This document shows, one piece after another, positions 21,591 to 36,395 of a DNA stretch of 64,000 bases. Position numbers and translations under genes: made by a program. The notes beneath the pieces are model-generated. The model saw only the letters and a program-made list of their open reading frames with translations. It was not told where the DNA came from and did not search any database. Numbering within the stretch: the stretch's first letter is position 1; the number at the start of each line of letters is the position of its first letter. Source of the DNA: Saposhnikovia divaricata (taxonomy: Eukaryota > Streptophyta > Magnoliopsida > Apiales > Apiaceae); assembly GCA_036435485.1 (NCBI GenBank), contig CM071600.1, positions 60,261,546 to 60,325,545 of the forward strand, in the 5' to 3' direction.

Positions 21591-22500
21591 CGAGACCCAT
21601 TCTGGGAGCGTCTACTTCCAAGTCCTGAAGACCCCCACCATCAATTTGAAATTGGTAGCACCAGTTGATGTAAGCTGAAGGATAGACCCTAAAGCTCATC
21701 TTGAGACTGGTTGGCCCCTTGATAATGCCTTGAAGGTACAGAAACTGTTAATGAGAGTGTTGAGATAAGAGGTCCTTTACAGTTCCACACTTGAGGTCTT
21801 GAACTTCAAATCTAAAAATTCAAGCCTTGATGGCCAACAAGGTTATCTGCATCCAAACGAACCTGACAAGAGGCATTAGGCTACTTAAAACCTAATCAAG
21901 GTTCTACAAGTATAAGAAGAAGGTTGGAAACCTAGAAGTAAGATAGAGGATTGGCAACCAGCCAAGGCACACCAGACTTAAAGTTGAGTGCTTAGTGGCA
22001 AGTGAACTTCTTGAGCGATCAACCGAGAAGCAAGACCTCCACTATATGAAGCAAGGGGGGCAAGAACTAAGGGACTTCATCATTCCTACATCTTAGAATG
22101 AGAATCAAGGGAATCAAGGGTTGATAATAACCTTAAAACCAAGGTCTCAGCAAATGAGTTAAGGCCCGGAAGGTCACAAGTCAAGGTTCACGAAACCATT
22201 TAAGGCATAACAAACACCTCCTATTGACCTGAAACCTCGTGTTGGTGATCCAGAACACCAACATCAACCTTAGAATGCAGGCCTTGTGTTATAAATCAAG
22301 GGCTAAGGAACTAAGTTGAAGCCTTAGAAGGCCAACAAAGCTATCAGATCCAACCTTGGATCAAGAGATTCGTGAACAACTCAAGAATAAGTAACTGAAT
22401 CAACATTCCAACAAGGTGGTATGAGGTCGGCACCTACGATCTCGCTTTGCAATAGGATTTCGAGCCCATGAAAATTAAAAGACAGGGCCCGTTAAAGTCC
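21591..22500. other. Non-coding 3' region of the Tat-like element
   Basis: AG-rich sequence with no recognisable protein; probably eroded integrase or 3' untranslated DNA. I see nothing specific. Confidence 0.5.
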
Positions 22501-22529
22501 ATAATAAGACTTGGAGTTACCAAAAGGAA

Positions 22530-23040
22530 GCATGAGGTCGTGACAATCGATCTCGTTTTTTAGTACAATTACGAGCTCGACAAGGCGACTTGGAGAAATC
22601 AATCTGAGGTCGTAAGTAACCTTGAAAAATCGAGGTCGTTATAACGTGGCTTGAGATCGCAAATCTCAGGTCGAATTTGAATTGGGAAGTATGAAAAATC
22701 CCCACGACCTGGAACCACTTTGAGGTCGTTCCATTAAAATCGAGGTCGTTATAACGTGGCTTGAGATCGCAAATCTCAGGTCGAATTTGAACTGAAAAGT
22801 AAGAAAAATAGCCACGACCTGGCCCCCATTTGAGCTCGAAAATGAGCTCGAAAATACATTATTTGAGCTCGAAATTTCCAGGTCGAAAATGAACTGAAAG
22901 ACCTGTAAAACAGCCACGACCTGGCCCCCATTTGAGCTCGAAATTGAGCTCGAAATTTCCAGGTCGAAAATGACCTAGGAAACAAGAAAATTGGCTTCGA
23001 CCTGGAGACAATTTGAGCTCGAAATTGAGCTCGAATTTTG
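22530..23040. repeat. Degenerate repeats around GAGCTCGAAA and CACGACCTGG
   Basis: A loose array in which GAGCTCGAAA, AGGTCGAAAATGA and CCACGACCTGGCCCCCATTT recur about every 30-120 bp, with 22730-22800 repeating 22620-22690. Two longer near-identical units start at about 22814 and 22912. Tat-type elements often carry tandem repeats before the 3' LTR. Confidence 0.75.
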
Positions 23041-23159
23041 TGATTAAAATTCAGAAATTTGAGTCAAAATGATAATTTCTGAATAGTACTAGCCCTTGGA
23101 AATATCCAGCTCGACCCCGCCAGGGGCTGCCGCCCCTTGGACCCCGCCCGGGGGCTGCC

Positions 23160-23475
23160 GCCCCCGGACCCCCGCTAGTGCCGTTTAGCGCCGTTTAGAA
23201 TCGTTTAACATTGTTTAAGTGTCGTTCAAGGCTTGTTAGTGCCGATAAGCACCGATTAAGTGCCGATTAGCACCGTTAGTGCCGATAGCACCGATTAAGT
23301 GCCGATTAGCACCGTTAGTGCCGATAAGCACCGTTCAGTGTCGTTTAATGCCGGTTGGCGTCACTTAAACGTTGTTTAAGTGTCGTTTAATGCCGTTCAA
23401 CGTCGTTTAAACATTGTTTAAATGTCGTTAAGGCTGATTAGTGCCGATTAGCATCGAATTAACATTGTTGTAAAC
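23160..23475. repeat. Short tandem array of GTGCCGATTAGCACCG-like units
   Basis: Around twenty degenerate 10-20-bp units alternating GTGCCG(A/T)TTA and (A/G)GCACCG. It follows directly after a GC-rich GGGGCTGCCGCCCC duplication at 23120-23165. Confidence 0.75.
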
Positions 23476-23617
23476 GCGTCGGTCGCTCCACGCTTTACAT
23501 AAAGACAATACTCGTGAAACACTAGTGTATAAAGATGAACCCTGACCCGAGTCTTGGAAAGGACCGTTAAAACTTCAAGGAAAACCTGATCAGTTTTCCT
23601 AGAAGTTGGGGGGCAAA

Positions 23618-24115
23618 TGATATGGGCTAAAATTAAGCCCTAAAGACACATTTAGTGTTGCATTAATTAGACCCGGTATGGTCCGAACGTGGGGCCCACC
23701 AACAGGGTCCAAAGTCCTATCTTTAATATTATTTTCGTAATTAATATTAGGGGTAATAAACAGCTCAGCAATAAGTGTCAGATAAGGACATTATCTCTAC
23801 AAGACTTAGCCTCCAAGGCATCCAATTCGATATGGCAACAGACTCCTACAAGGAAGGAGTCTAGAACTTTCCTCAAGGAGGTGACTTATCTATTAAGTCT
23901 CCAACTCCTACCTTAATTCTAAGGCTTCTCAGCCTATATAAAGGGCCTGACCCCTCATTCTCAGAACTACGTTGGCTTGATTCTCTAGCAATACAGAGAT
24001 ACGTAGGCATCTTGTGAGGACCAATCAGTCTCGAACGCAAGAACAGCCATTAAAGCTCGAAGCTCACCATCCCTTGTATTTAATACATACAAACCCTCGT
24101 TTTTATTCCACAACA
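23618..24115 (+). repeat. 3' LTR of the Tat-like element
   Basis: 498 bp, preceded by the polypurine tract GTTGGGGGGCAAA (23605-23617). It is followed by the target duplication gaatt. Confidence 0.93.
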
Positions 24116-25973
24116 GAATTCTACTCTGGAAATCTGTAGTATCATATCAGACTTCTTGGAAATTTGTTTTACCTGATTTATATGGTATGTGTACAATGTC
24201 AAGTACTAGTAATTTCTTTAGTCTTGAGAGTTACATTTTTGTGAGTTAGAGACATTGATTTTTGATATATTTATAGCCGGTCATATAAATGTGTGAGTGA
24301 GAGGTCTTAATTATTGTTGTTTTAAATGAGTTAAAATTGACTTTTAATAGTCGGTTACTTAATTAGTGCTTAATTTGCGCTTGGTGTGTTAAGTAGTGAT
24401 TAATTATTATTGTTTTTGCATGATTTAAGTGGTTTCATTTAAATGCCTTATTTATTGTTTTTTAATTGTGTGTAATTAGGGTACCACTAATTGAGCATTT
24501 AGTTTTGGGAAGTTGTTTTAAGGTGATTAATTTCTTGATTAGAATTCACATTTATGTGTTAAGCTAATATTATGGAGCTAAATTACACACTTACTATTAA
24601 TAGTTGTAATTGTTTTGTTTTAGTTTTTAGGTTCGTAAAATTGGAATGTATTTTTTTCTTCGTTTACATTTATATGACTAGTTTCAATTTTCACTAATTA
24701 GCTTAATTGTAGTTAATGTGATTTGTATTTTCATAAATAGCGTTTGACTAATCAGAGAATTATTATCTTTTTCAATTTTTAATGATAATCAAATTAGTAA
24801 AATTTAAATGTTAATTGATATTCTTTAATTGGTTGTTTATTATATTTTGAAATATAGGTTTTTTAGGGTTAGTGGTTTTGGGTATAATTTTTTTGTTTTG
24901 TTTCCATATTTGATGATTGGTCAACTTTGGTTTTTATTCTTTCAATGCTAATTATGTCTTGATTGCTGGCTATTTTTTACCATTTATGTGTGACCAGGTT
25001 CAATGCTAATTATGCATTGATTGATGGCTATTTTGTACCATTTTTGGGAAGACAGGTTTAATGTCAATTATGCCTTGATTGATGGCTATGTTGTACCATT
25101 TATGGGTGGCCAGTAATGATGGCGTATATTTTTGCCTTGTAGAGGCAATCAAGTACCATTTTGTTGGCTTGTCTATTTATTTTCCTTATATGATTTATTT
25201 TAGTGTCTAACCAAAATTTCATTGGTTAGACTTTATTTTAATTTCCGTTCTCTTATGAAATATATTCACACTCATTTTCAATAATAATTTTTTGGATATA
25301 TTTTTTTATGAGAGTTCGGAGTTTATATGCTTAACCAAAGGGGACCCCTTTTGGTTAGATATATAAAACTGTTCAATGTTGTATACTGTATAAAATAAAT
25401 ATTTTCAGTACTTTTCGATAAATGATTTTATGACATAGCTTTATTTGTTGTGGTTTTTTGTGATCTTACAGGTTTTCTTGGGTGGGAAGCAGAAGGAGGC
25501 AGAATCTTGGATTTTATAGTAGAATTAACAAGAAGTCCCTGGGTTTTGGAATATGAAGCAGTAAAAAGAATACGGATGGAGGCAGAATGATGAGTTTGGT
25601 CATGGGAGCAACGAGAAGTCATTAGCAATATTTTTACAATTTTGTGAATATCGATGTATTGTTGGAGGGTGGGGCACTCTTTTTTCCCCCTCGAGTTTTT
25701 TCCTATTGGGTTTTGCTCTTGTGGGGTTTTTAACGAGGCCTACCTGTGTAAGGAGTCTTCTTCTCTGATATAGGGGTGATATTGTCTAAACTTCCGGAGG
25801 AATCTCTTTCTCATGGTAGTCGTAATTCAGGTTACGACCCATGGATTGGTTAAGCATAACTTTCGGTTAGATGATTACCTTTTATGGATGAAAGAATGTC
25901 TCATTTTTTCCTGTCCCTCTCGGATTGTATATCTTTATCTTTAAATGAAATCATTTTCATTTTGCAAAAAAAA

Positions 25974-25993
25974 AAAGATAAAATAACATTTTT
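25974..25993. repeat. 20-bp target-site duplication, right copy
   Basis: Identical to 16100-16119. It follows directly after the A-tail. Confidence 0.9.
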
Positions 25994-26376
25994 GGAATTT
26001 TTTGCACGTAAAAAAGCACTCAAGATATATAAACATTGTTTAATAACTTTTTAATCCTTTACGAAAACATCACATTCGAACTTTTGGATGCAATAAAGAG
26101 GGTTAAGGATGAGTTTCATATAGATTCAAATTTTAAGAATCCTATAATCATATTTTACAAAAAGATAATACATATGTTTTTTTATTATAAATGACTTATT
26201 AATTTGTAATATTTTTGGGACCATATGTTTATATTGGATTTTTCAAGAAAATTATTATCTTATTATCTTATCGAAATTGATCATTTTTTGAACTGGTCCA
26301 AGTTGATATCGGAAGAAATTATTAATTTAGAGGGTTCACTATTTATCGAATATTAATTTAACGAGATTCTATTGTA

Positions 26377-26480
26377 TATACTTCGTTTCGTATTACTCTT
26401 ATACTTTATAAAGGCGCTATGTTTTCATTAATTTTTATGTGGTTGGTGTGATTGTAAATACTTGCATTGATTAATTTTTA
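26377..26480 (+). repeat. LBD 3'-flank homology, distal piece
   Basis: Matches 44750-44842 downstream of the intact LBD gene, sharing ACTTTATAAAGGC and TGTGATTGTAAATACTTGCATTGATT. It continues the duplicate interrupted at 15827. Confidence 0.7.
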
Positions 26481-27028
26481 TGACTCTACAAATTGTAAAT
26501 GTTTTTATGACTGGTACGATTATATACTTTGTGTTGCATTAATTTTTATGTTTTTATTAATTTAATTATTTACAAAAATATGATTTCATGACCGAATGTG
26601 TTAAGTAATCAAGTTTATTTAAATCCTTGATGTGTTAAAATAAGGTTCAATTGAATTTTAATATTATATTCTAACACTATTCCTCACTCGAAAGCCCATT
26701 TTTGAATTGAAAAGTAGATCACGGGACACCCCATTTTTGGGACATAATTTACCTTTCGTATCCATAATAAATATTGAGAATATTGGAGATTGCAAAGAGT
26801 CTCACATGATACCATGTAAAATAACCGGTCGCTCTAAAATCTTAAATTGTTAGATAAAGACCCAACTGAATCTGAATATTATATTTTAACAGAATGCAAT
26901 TAAATGCAAATAGAATTAACCCAAAAAAAAAAAAACAATCAAATGCAAATGCCTCTGCAACTCTATTTCTTAAAAAATTCATCAAAAAATATTTTTGATT
27001 GTTTGGTAAAAGTTTTCAGAGAGGTAAA
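26481..27028. other. Intergenic DNA
   Basis: No gene seen. A 39-bp segment at about 26638-26677 recurs in similar form at 26855-26893, possibly the ends of a small unclassified repeat. The rest is AT-rich and unremarkable. Confidence 0.4.
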
Positions 27029-28291
27029 TGAAAATGCACACCTAGAGGGGGTGAATTGGTGTAAATGGCTAACTATGTCCAATTTTAATGATTACCAGAA
27101 ATATCTTACGGATTTCAATTTATGCAGAGACAAATGGCACGTTGAATGCAAACAGTAAGGTAAATGCACAAACAATAAGTAAAGTGCATGAAAAATAAAG
27201 AACACCACAAACTTTTAGTCAGGTTCGACCCCTAATCCCCTATGGTCTATGTTCTGGTCCCTTACCAACTTGGTAAGAGAATATATTATTGATCAAAATA
27301 AACCGATTACAAGATACAACAATATCTCCCTCAAACCCAGCTGTTGATACAAATGGCTTGCTGAGTAGACCTGAAACAGACTCTGCTCTCTAAGCTATAC
27401 TACCCTAGTATACTTCTCTAGCACAAACCTCGAATCCCTACTATTCCAAGCCAAGTATACAGCAACTAATAGATACAATCAGAACAATACAAGTATTAAA
27501 TGATACAACTCAAACTATAGATTCTCTAAATAAACAATACGATAGATATATATAAATGAGCTTGAGAGAATCGAAAGAAAGATTTTGCAAAGTAAATCAG
27601 AGTTATTTATGTTCTTATGGTTCTTGTATTTTCAGCAAACGAATAAATGAAGTCAAGAGCATGTATATAAAGCTTTTAACATAAACGGTCATAAACCAAT
27701 CCAACAAATTGTCCAACGTTTGAATCCAATTCAACGTTCAATTTGTTAAGTTTGTTTATAACGTTAATGTTAACGTTTGAATAAAGAAGAAAGAAAGATA
27801 GAACGAATAAGACCTGTTCTTCAGAAAGATATAAAAATAAAATACGTATAGGAGAATTTTGAATAAGTAAAGAAGTGTTTTGGATAAAAACAAACTCCTA
27901 TATTTTAGGAAATCAATTTCGAATAAAAGGTATGTTTAAATTAAGCTCATATATATATATATATGTATATAATACGTATTCCTTAATTAAAAATCCTTAC
28001 AACTTTTTAGAAGTCCATTCCTGTAAAAACTCCTTGATTTCCGCACTCCTAAATCTTCTGGACTGTTGACAATGGCATGCTGATTATGAACTGTCTCTGT
28101 GCAAATGGCTTGCCAAACTGTCACTATATTCCAACTTTGGCTTGCTGTTTTTGACATACTGATTATACAATCAGTAAGCTATATTACCCTGCAAAACCAA
28201 GTTAGTACACACAGAAACAGCATGTTGTTTTATATCTATTAATAAGCCAAATGGCTTACTGTTTGTGATCATCAAAACCTAAGGAGTGTCA
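27029..28291 (-). repeat. 3' LTR of the - strand Copia element
   Basis: 1,263 bp. Its right part is rich in copies of AAATGGCTTGCTG-like motifs (27353, 28069, 28105, 28135, 28248). It is similar over its length to 38583-40224, apart from the Helitron inserted there. Confidence 0.88.
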
Positions 28292-28293
28292 AT

Positions 28294-31013
<2,720 letters not shown>

Positions 31014-31481
31014 TCAATCTCCCCCTTTTTGATGATTACAACTAATTTAGGAGAATTAAAATAACTCCCCCTAAAACCCTGCATCTCAAACTTAGATATA
31101 AAACGCTAATCTAATAAATAAAACATATATCACGAAAGGTCACGCATTAAAACACTCATAAACCAACTTAATCATAAACCATCAGTGCAATATCACTTAA
31201 ACACATAAACCGGTTCAACAACCACATCAACAAAACAAAAACCAACAACCAACCAGACAAGTTCAAACAAAACAAATTCAAACAGGACATAAATAAACCA
31301 TAAAAATAAGCCATAAAGTGAAACAAATTCTCCTAAAATTTTCTCCCCCTTAATTCATCAAAACTAAGAGTCTTTAGGAGTCTTGTCCATAGCATCAGCA
31401 TCTGTCTTGGTTACATCAATGTCCTGATCCTCACCATCTTTCTCTGCTGCATTTGCCAAATCTTCCAACCCTATATCATCT

Positions 31482-32666
31482 TCAAATAGCAGAATGAGTA
31501 GTTGAGGTCATACCAGCAGATTTAAGCAACGTCTCTTTAACAGTCTTGATTTCAGTTATGAACTCCTTCATTGCACCCTTAATAGTCTGATACTCTGCCT
31601 TAACCACTTCCAAATCATTTCTAATTGCTTGAGTATCATTGCGAAGAGAAGTAAGCTCACTAGTCATGATAGAGATATCATCATGAACAGACTGAGCAAA
31701 TAAACTTGGAGCCACAGAAATAGGTTCAACAGAGGTAACATGATCAGAAGTAGGAACATCGAAAGGTGAAGGGGGCAAAATACGAGTTAACTCTCCATCC
31801 TCAATTTGCTGATTGTTCTTAGCCAGAAACTTTGAATCGAACCCATCTTTTACAGTAACCTTAGCAGCAGACTTTAGATCAATCTTAAAAAACTCAAAAA
31901 CCCCTAATGAGAAGTAAACCATAGGGAATACCACTAACTGACTTATCTAGAGTTGCCATCATCTTTTGTAAAATCAGAGAAGATAAATCAAATGCCTTAC
32001 CAGTCAATAACATAGACACAACAATGACATCCTGACAAGTAAAATTTGACTTATTTCCAAGGCGAGGACAAATGTGTGACCTACACAATTTGAATAGCAA
32101 GTGGGCTAGTGGAGTGACCATAGTAGTAGTTGGAAGATTAGTATCCTCAGAACTAGCATCACCAATTATAACCCTTAACTGATCAATAAACGAAAACTCA
32201 GGAAGAGACACTTGACCCTGAGCTGTATAAACCTCAATTTCACTGTCATTGTCATATTTCAAAATTGAATTCAAAACAGGGGGATTTAACAGAATCTTTT
32301 TCCCTCCAACAATAGTAATACAGTTACAAACTTATCAGCACGAAGATTTGCATAATATTCACGAACTAAATCTGGATAATATACCTTAGGTAAATCTAAC
32401 AAGAATGATTCCATACCCAAATCTTGAAAAATCTTAAGAACCCCACACTGAGTAAAAGCAGAGACCAACTTACTTGCAATCGGTTGACCTGGAATAATCG
32501 CACGAACACCTAGTTCCATGTCCTGATAGCGTGTCTCAAACTCTGGTGAAACAAAAGTAGGAGGCATAATCTTAGCCTTCTTCGATTTAGGAGTCTGTTC
32601 CACTTCATTAGCACTCTCCGAAGCATTCTCACCCAAATCAACAATCGATGGAGACTGATTAGCCAA
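31482..32666 (-). pseudogene. Copia accessory ORF relic downstream of pol
   Basis: Three pieces in two frames (32666-32286, 32274-31894, 31934-31482) give a chain with an N-terminal F-V-S-P-E-F-E-x-R-Y-Q motif, a Y-P-D-L-V-R-E-Y-Y-A-N-L motif and a C-terminal coiled-coil-like stretch (about 31520-31680). This looks like the uncharacterised 'putative plant transposon protein' type. It sits in the same place and has the same order (globular part, then coiled coil) as ORF3 of the Sirevirus at 7229. Two frameshifts disable it. Confidence 0.65.
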
Positions 32667-32713
32667 GAGATTAGACTTACGAGCCCTTGTTTTTGCGAGT
32701 CATGATGAACCAA

Positions 32714-33217
32714 CGAAAGGAACGAGAAACCCTAAGACGCCGCTGGAGAAACCCTAATAGCCTCTTTCAGGAATGTAGTGTGTGCGTATGAGAGAATAAA
32801 AAATGAAACGGCCCGTGTCTCGAGTTTTGATTAAATTTTGGGGGAGAATTTTTAGGATTAAAAGATTAAAACTAGAAATTCAAATTAAACCTTATCCAAA
32901 CAAAACAGATAAAACATCACAAAAAACACACTAAAAACAGATAAACATATACCACATTATGGTGAAATCAGATAACTAAGGAATAATAAATTATTGCAAA
33001 ACACTTTCAAGCATAAAATGACTAATTTTAACAAATGGTAAGCTAGATATAATGACAATCAGTATACCAATTATAATGAACAGAATAAACAAATGGTAAG
33101 CTAACCTTACCAGTAAATACCATGCAGCACACTGATTTACACAGAACACATACCAAGTTCCCTTCGAATGATTGAAAATCTTTCCACAACAAGGGGCTTT
33201 GTGAAAATATCAGCTAG
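32714..33217 (-). other. Pol-accessory ORF spacer of the - strand Copia element
   Basis: Non-coding. Contains LTR-type motifs such as AAATGGTAAGCTA twice (33034, 33089) and ACCTTACCAGTAAATACC, echoing the motif family of its LTRs. Confidence 0.5.
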
Positions 33218-34729
33218 TTAAAACTCTGTTGGAACAAATACCAACTCTATCTTGCCTTTAGCAACATTATTTCTCAAGAAATGGTGTCGAACATCAATAT
33301 GCTTCGTTCTTGAGTGTTTCAGCGGATTCTTCGAAATATTGATGGTGCTAGTGTTGTCACAATTGATTGGAATCTTTCCACACTTGATATTAAAGTCCTT
33401 TATTGTTTGAATCATCCATAGAATCTGAGAACAACAGCTACCAGCTGCTAAATATTCTCCTTCGATCGTGGATAAAGCTATAGAAGTTTGTTTCTTGCAT
33501 TGCCATGAAACCAAGCTTTGTCCAAGGAATGTACAAACACCACTAGTACTCTTTCTATCAACTTGACAACCTGCATAATCTGCATCACTATACCCAACAA
33601 GATTAAAAGTATTTATGATAGGATAGAACAAACCAAGAGAAATGGTACCACTTAAGTATCGAAAAATTATTTTAATTGCATTTAATTGAGACTCTTTAGG
33701 CTTGGATTGAAACCTTGCATAAACACATACACTATACATGATGTCAGGTCTAGAAGCAGTTAAATATAGTAAGCATCCAATCATACCTCGATACCTTTTG
33801 ATATCAACATCCTTACCATTTTCGTCTTGGGTCATAGGAGTTGATTTTGGCTTAACATCTTCATAGCCAAATCTCTTGAGCAGATTCTTTGTATACTTAG
33901 ATTGATGCACAAATATTCCATCTTTAGATTGCTTGATTTGAAGACCTAAGAAATAATTGAGCTCGCCCATCATGCTCATTTAGAATTCACTATGCATACA
34001 CTTAGAAAGCCACTCACACATAGATTCATTAGTAGATCCAAAAATAATATCATCCACATATATTTGTACAACAACAATATCTTTACCATTTTGCTTAATA
34101 AATAATGTGGGATCAATTTTACCTCGAATGAATCCATTTTTGAGAAGAAACTTACTAAGCTTTTTGTACCAAGCTCCAGGGGCCTGCTTTAAACCATAGA
34201 AAGCCTTCTTTAGCTTGAATACATAGTCTGGATACTGTTCATGTTCGAATCCAGGAGGCTGTTTGACATAAACTTCCTCTTCCAGCAAGCCATTTAGAAA
34301 CGCACTCTTCACGTCCATTTGATATAGCTTGAATTTCTTGAAACATGCATAGGCCAGAAGCATCCTTATTGATTCCAAACGAGCAATAGGAGCATAATTC
34401 TGATCAAAGTCAATGCCTTTTTGTTGATTATATCCTTGAGCCACAAGCCTTGCCTTATTTCGAGTAATGGTGCTAAATTCATCAACTTTGTTTTTGAACA
34501 CCCATTTTGTTCCAATAATTGAAGCATCCTCTAGTGGCTTGACAAGCTCCCAAGCATCACATCTTTCAAATTGATTTAATTCTTCTTGCATAGCCATAAT
34601 CCAATTTTCATCTTCTAATGCTTCGTTGACATTTTTGGGTTCTTCTTGAGCTAGAAAGGCAGCATGAGCACAAAAATTTGCCTTCCCTTTTCTTGTAGTG
34701 ATTCCATCTGTAATATCACCAATAACCAA
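33180..34729 (-). pseudogene. pol: Copia reverse transcriptase-RNase H, two nonsense codons
   Basis: 34729-33980 is the RT, with W-V-F-K-N-K, Q-M-D-V-K-S-A-F-L-N-G and an intact Y-V-D-D (about 34045). A TAA at 33980-33982 interrupts it, and the same frame resumes at 33979 with the RT thumb and RNase H (Y-S-D-A-D-Y-A-G, E-G-E-Y-L-A). A second TAA at about 33218 falls just before A-D-I-F-T-K-P-L. Confidence 0.88.
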
Positions 34730-35043
34730 TTTTAGGGGATGATTTTTGACTGTCCTTGTTGACCTCGATAGAGAATGTTGAGCTATTTACTCATGAGTTG
34801 TCTTTCTCATCTTTACTTGTGGTGAATGATCTTCTCCATCATAGAGAGGTAATTTCTCAATAGCCCTTGAACCTCTAGGACCTTCAAAAGTCATTTTTGC
34901 CATTTTAGAAATTGCATCTTCAACTTCAGCTTGCTGATTTGAAGTTCCAGCTTGCTGATTGCTAGTGTCTGCATCCTTCCTAGCTTGCTGACTCCAGTTG
35001 CAGCAGTGCTATTAACTTGCTGATTTGATCCAGTAACTTGAGG

Positions 35044-36019
35044 TTACATGCTATCATTTTCACCTGCAAATTCTTCCTCATCTCTTGACAGATCATTGTT
35101 AGGTTCTTGAAAATTAACATCAATAAATTCTTCAACAATACGTTTATTAATATTATAAACTCTATATTCTCTACTTGTTAAAGAATAACCAAGAAAAATA
35201 GCCTCATAAGATTTAGCATCGAATTTACCATCATTACCAATTGTCTTGAGCACAAAACACTTTGAGCCAAAAATATTGAAGTAACTGATATTTGGCTTCT
35301 TGTTTCTCAACAATTGATATGGAGTTTTGTCCAAAATAGGCCTGATTAGAACTCGATTCAACACATAGCATGCTGTATTCACTGCTTCGGCCCAAAAACT
35401 TCTAGGTAACTTGCTTTCTTGCAATAGTGTCCTTGCTGTTTCTTGAATTGACCTATTCTTTCTTTCCACCACTCCACTTTGTTGTGGAGTCCTTGGAGCA
35501 GAAAATTCATGGGAGATTCCTCTTTCTTCATAATAAGCAATGAAGTCTTTGTGAATAAATTCACCTCCTCTATCACTTCTTATACCTACAAGTCTTGTAT
35601 CAAACTTGTTCTCAAGTAATTTAATCAGCTTCTCAAACTCATTAAATGCACAATCTTTAGTACTAAGAAACAATACCCATGTAAATCTAGAATAATCATC
35701 AACAATTACAAAACCATATTGTTTACCTCCAATACTCTTATAAGATTTTGGACCAAAAAGATCCAAGTGCAGAAGCTCTAAAGGTTTAGAAGTTGATACC
35801 ATTTTCTTTGCTTTGTGTGAACTTCTAATCTGTTTGCCCAATTAGCACGCTGAACAGACCTTTGTCTTAGCATACTTCATTTTGGGTAGCCCTCTGACCA
35901 GTTTCTTGCTTGATAATTTGTTGAGCAAGTCCATATGTGCATGTCCCAATATTTTATGCCAAATATAAGGGTCATTGTCCACTTCAGCCAAACGGCACGT
36001 TGTTTCCTGCCTGTCAAAG

Positions 36020-36077
<58 letters not shown>

Positions 36078-36395
36078 TTCCCTTCTAGCAACTAGGGGGA
36101 CTTTGTTAGTACCAATAGTAATAATAGTTTTATCAATGCCAAAATGAACAAGATGCCCAACATCAAATAATTGAGTGACACTAAGCAAATTGTAAGTAAG
36201 ACCTTTGACATATTGAACTTTATCAATCGAAATACTACTATTAGCAATAGAACTGGTACCAAGGATTCGAAGAGTCTTGCTGTTTTCAGTAGTAACTCTT
36301 CCACCCTTCTTCATTTGGAGACTTATGAACTGAGACTTGTCTCCACACATATGTCTAGTGCATCGGCTATCCAAAATCCATTGTTTTGACTTCAC
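35044..36395 (-). pseudogene. pol: Copia protease and integrase, broken
   Basis: 36395 onward is the protease, with the active site D-S-R in place of D-S-G (about 36370). A (TA)n run at 36027-36075 with a frame change separates it from the GAG-pre-integrase zinc region. A TAA at 35842-35844 follows the C-x2-C pair, and the frame then resumes through the integrase core (DLFGP Asp, RSDRGGEF Asp, VVERKNRS Glu). Confidence 0.87.
36027..36075. repeat. (TA)n microsatellite in pol
   Basis: About 24 TA units inside the former protease-integrase linker. The run expanded after the element lost coding constraint. Confidence 0.95.

Larger units (their letters stand above)
17369..24115 (+). mobile_element. 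Non-autonomous Tat-like Ty3/Gypsy element (gag-protease only)
   Basis: Two 498-bp LTRs (17369-17866 and 23618-24115) differ at one base that I can see (17487 G versus 23736 C). They are flanked by a perfect 5-bp duplication, gaatt (17364-17368 and 24116-24120). The primer site TGGCGCCGTCTGTGGGAA is the type used by Tat/Ogre-lineage Gypsy elements. The interior has gag, protease and RNase H scraps but no reverse transcriptase core or integrase. It therefore needs proteins from another element, yet it moved recently. Confidence 0.92.
16120..25973 (+). mobile_element. Poly(A)-tailed non-LTR retroposon (about 3.1 kb without the inner insertion)
   Basis: Flanked by a perfect 20-bp target-site duplication (16100-16119 and 25974-25993). 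The right end is an A-tail after a 3' region with GGGGTTTTTAACGAGGCC (about 25715-25740), reminiscent of plant L1 LINE 3' ends. A long perfect duplication plus a poly(A) tail indicates target-primed reverse transcription. I find no reverse transcriptase or endonuclease, so it is a truncated or chimeric LINE or a retroposed transcript. The body (16300-17368 and 24121-25650) resembles 5' UTR and intron sequence and has no recognisable protein. A Gypsy element splits it at 17368/24116. Confidence 0.7.
15829..26374. mobile_element. Pogo/Emigrant-like DNA element, split by a retroposon
   Basis: The left end CAGTAAAATCTCTATAAATT and the complement of the right end (CAATAGAATCTCGTTAAATT, ending at 26374) are imperfect terminal inverted repeats of the plant Emigrant/Lemi1 (pogo-Tc1/mariner) type. 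Each is flanked by the TA target duplication (15827-15828 and 26375-26376). Without the insertion at 16120-25973 and one target copy, the element is about 670 bp and has no coding capacity. Confidence 0.7.

Noticed and set aside
25700..25760. Copia LTR end in the retroposon tail (GGGGTTTTTAACGAGGCC)
   Set aside because: No TG/CA borders with a 5-bp duplication fit; the poly(A) tail and 20-bp duplication point to a LINE-type end.
35935..36147. Tyr-Ile repeat ORFs on both strands
   Set aside because: Artefacts of the (TA)n run; likewise at 47883-48158.
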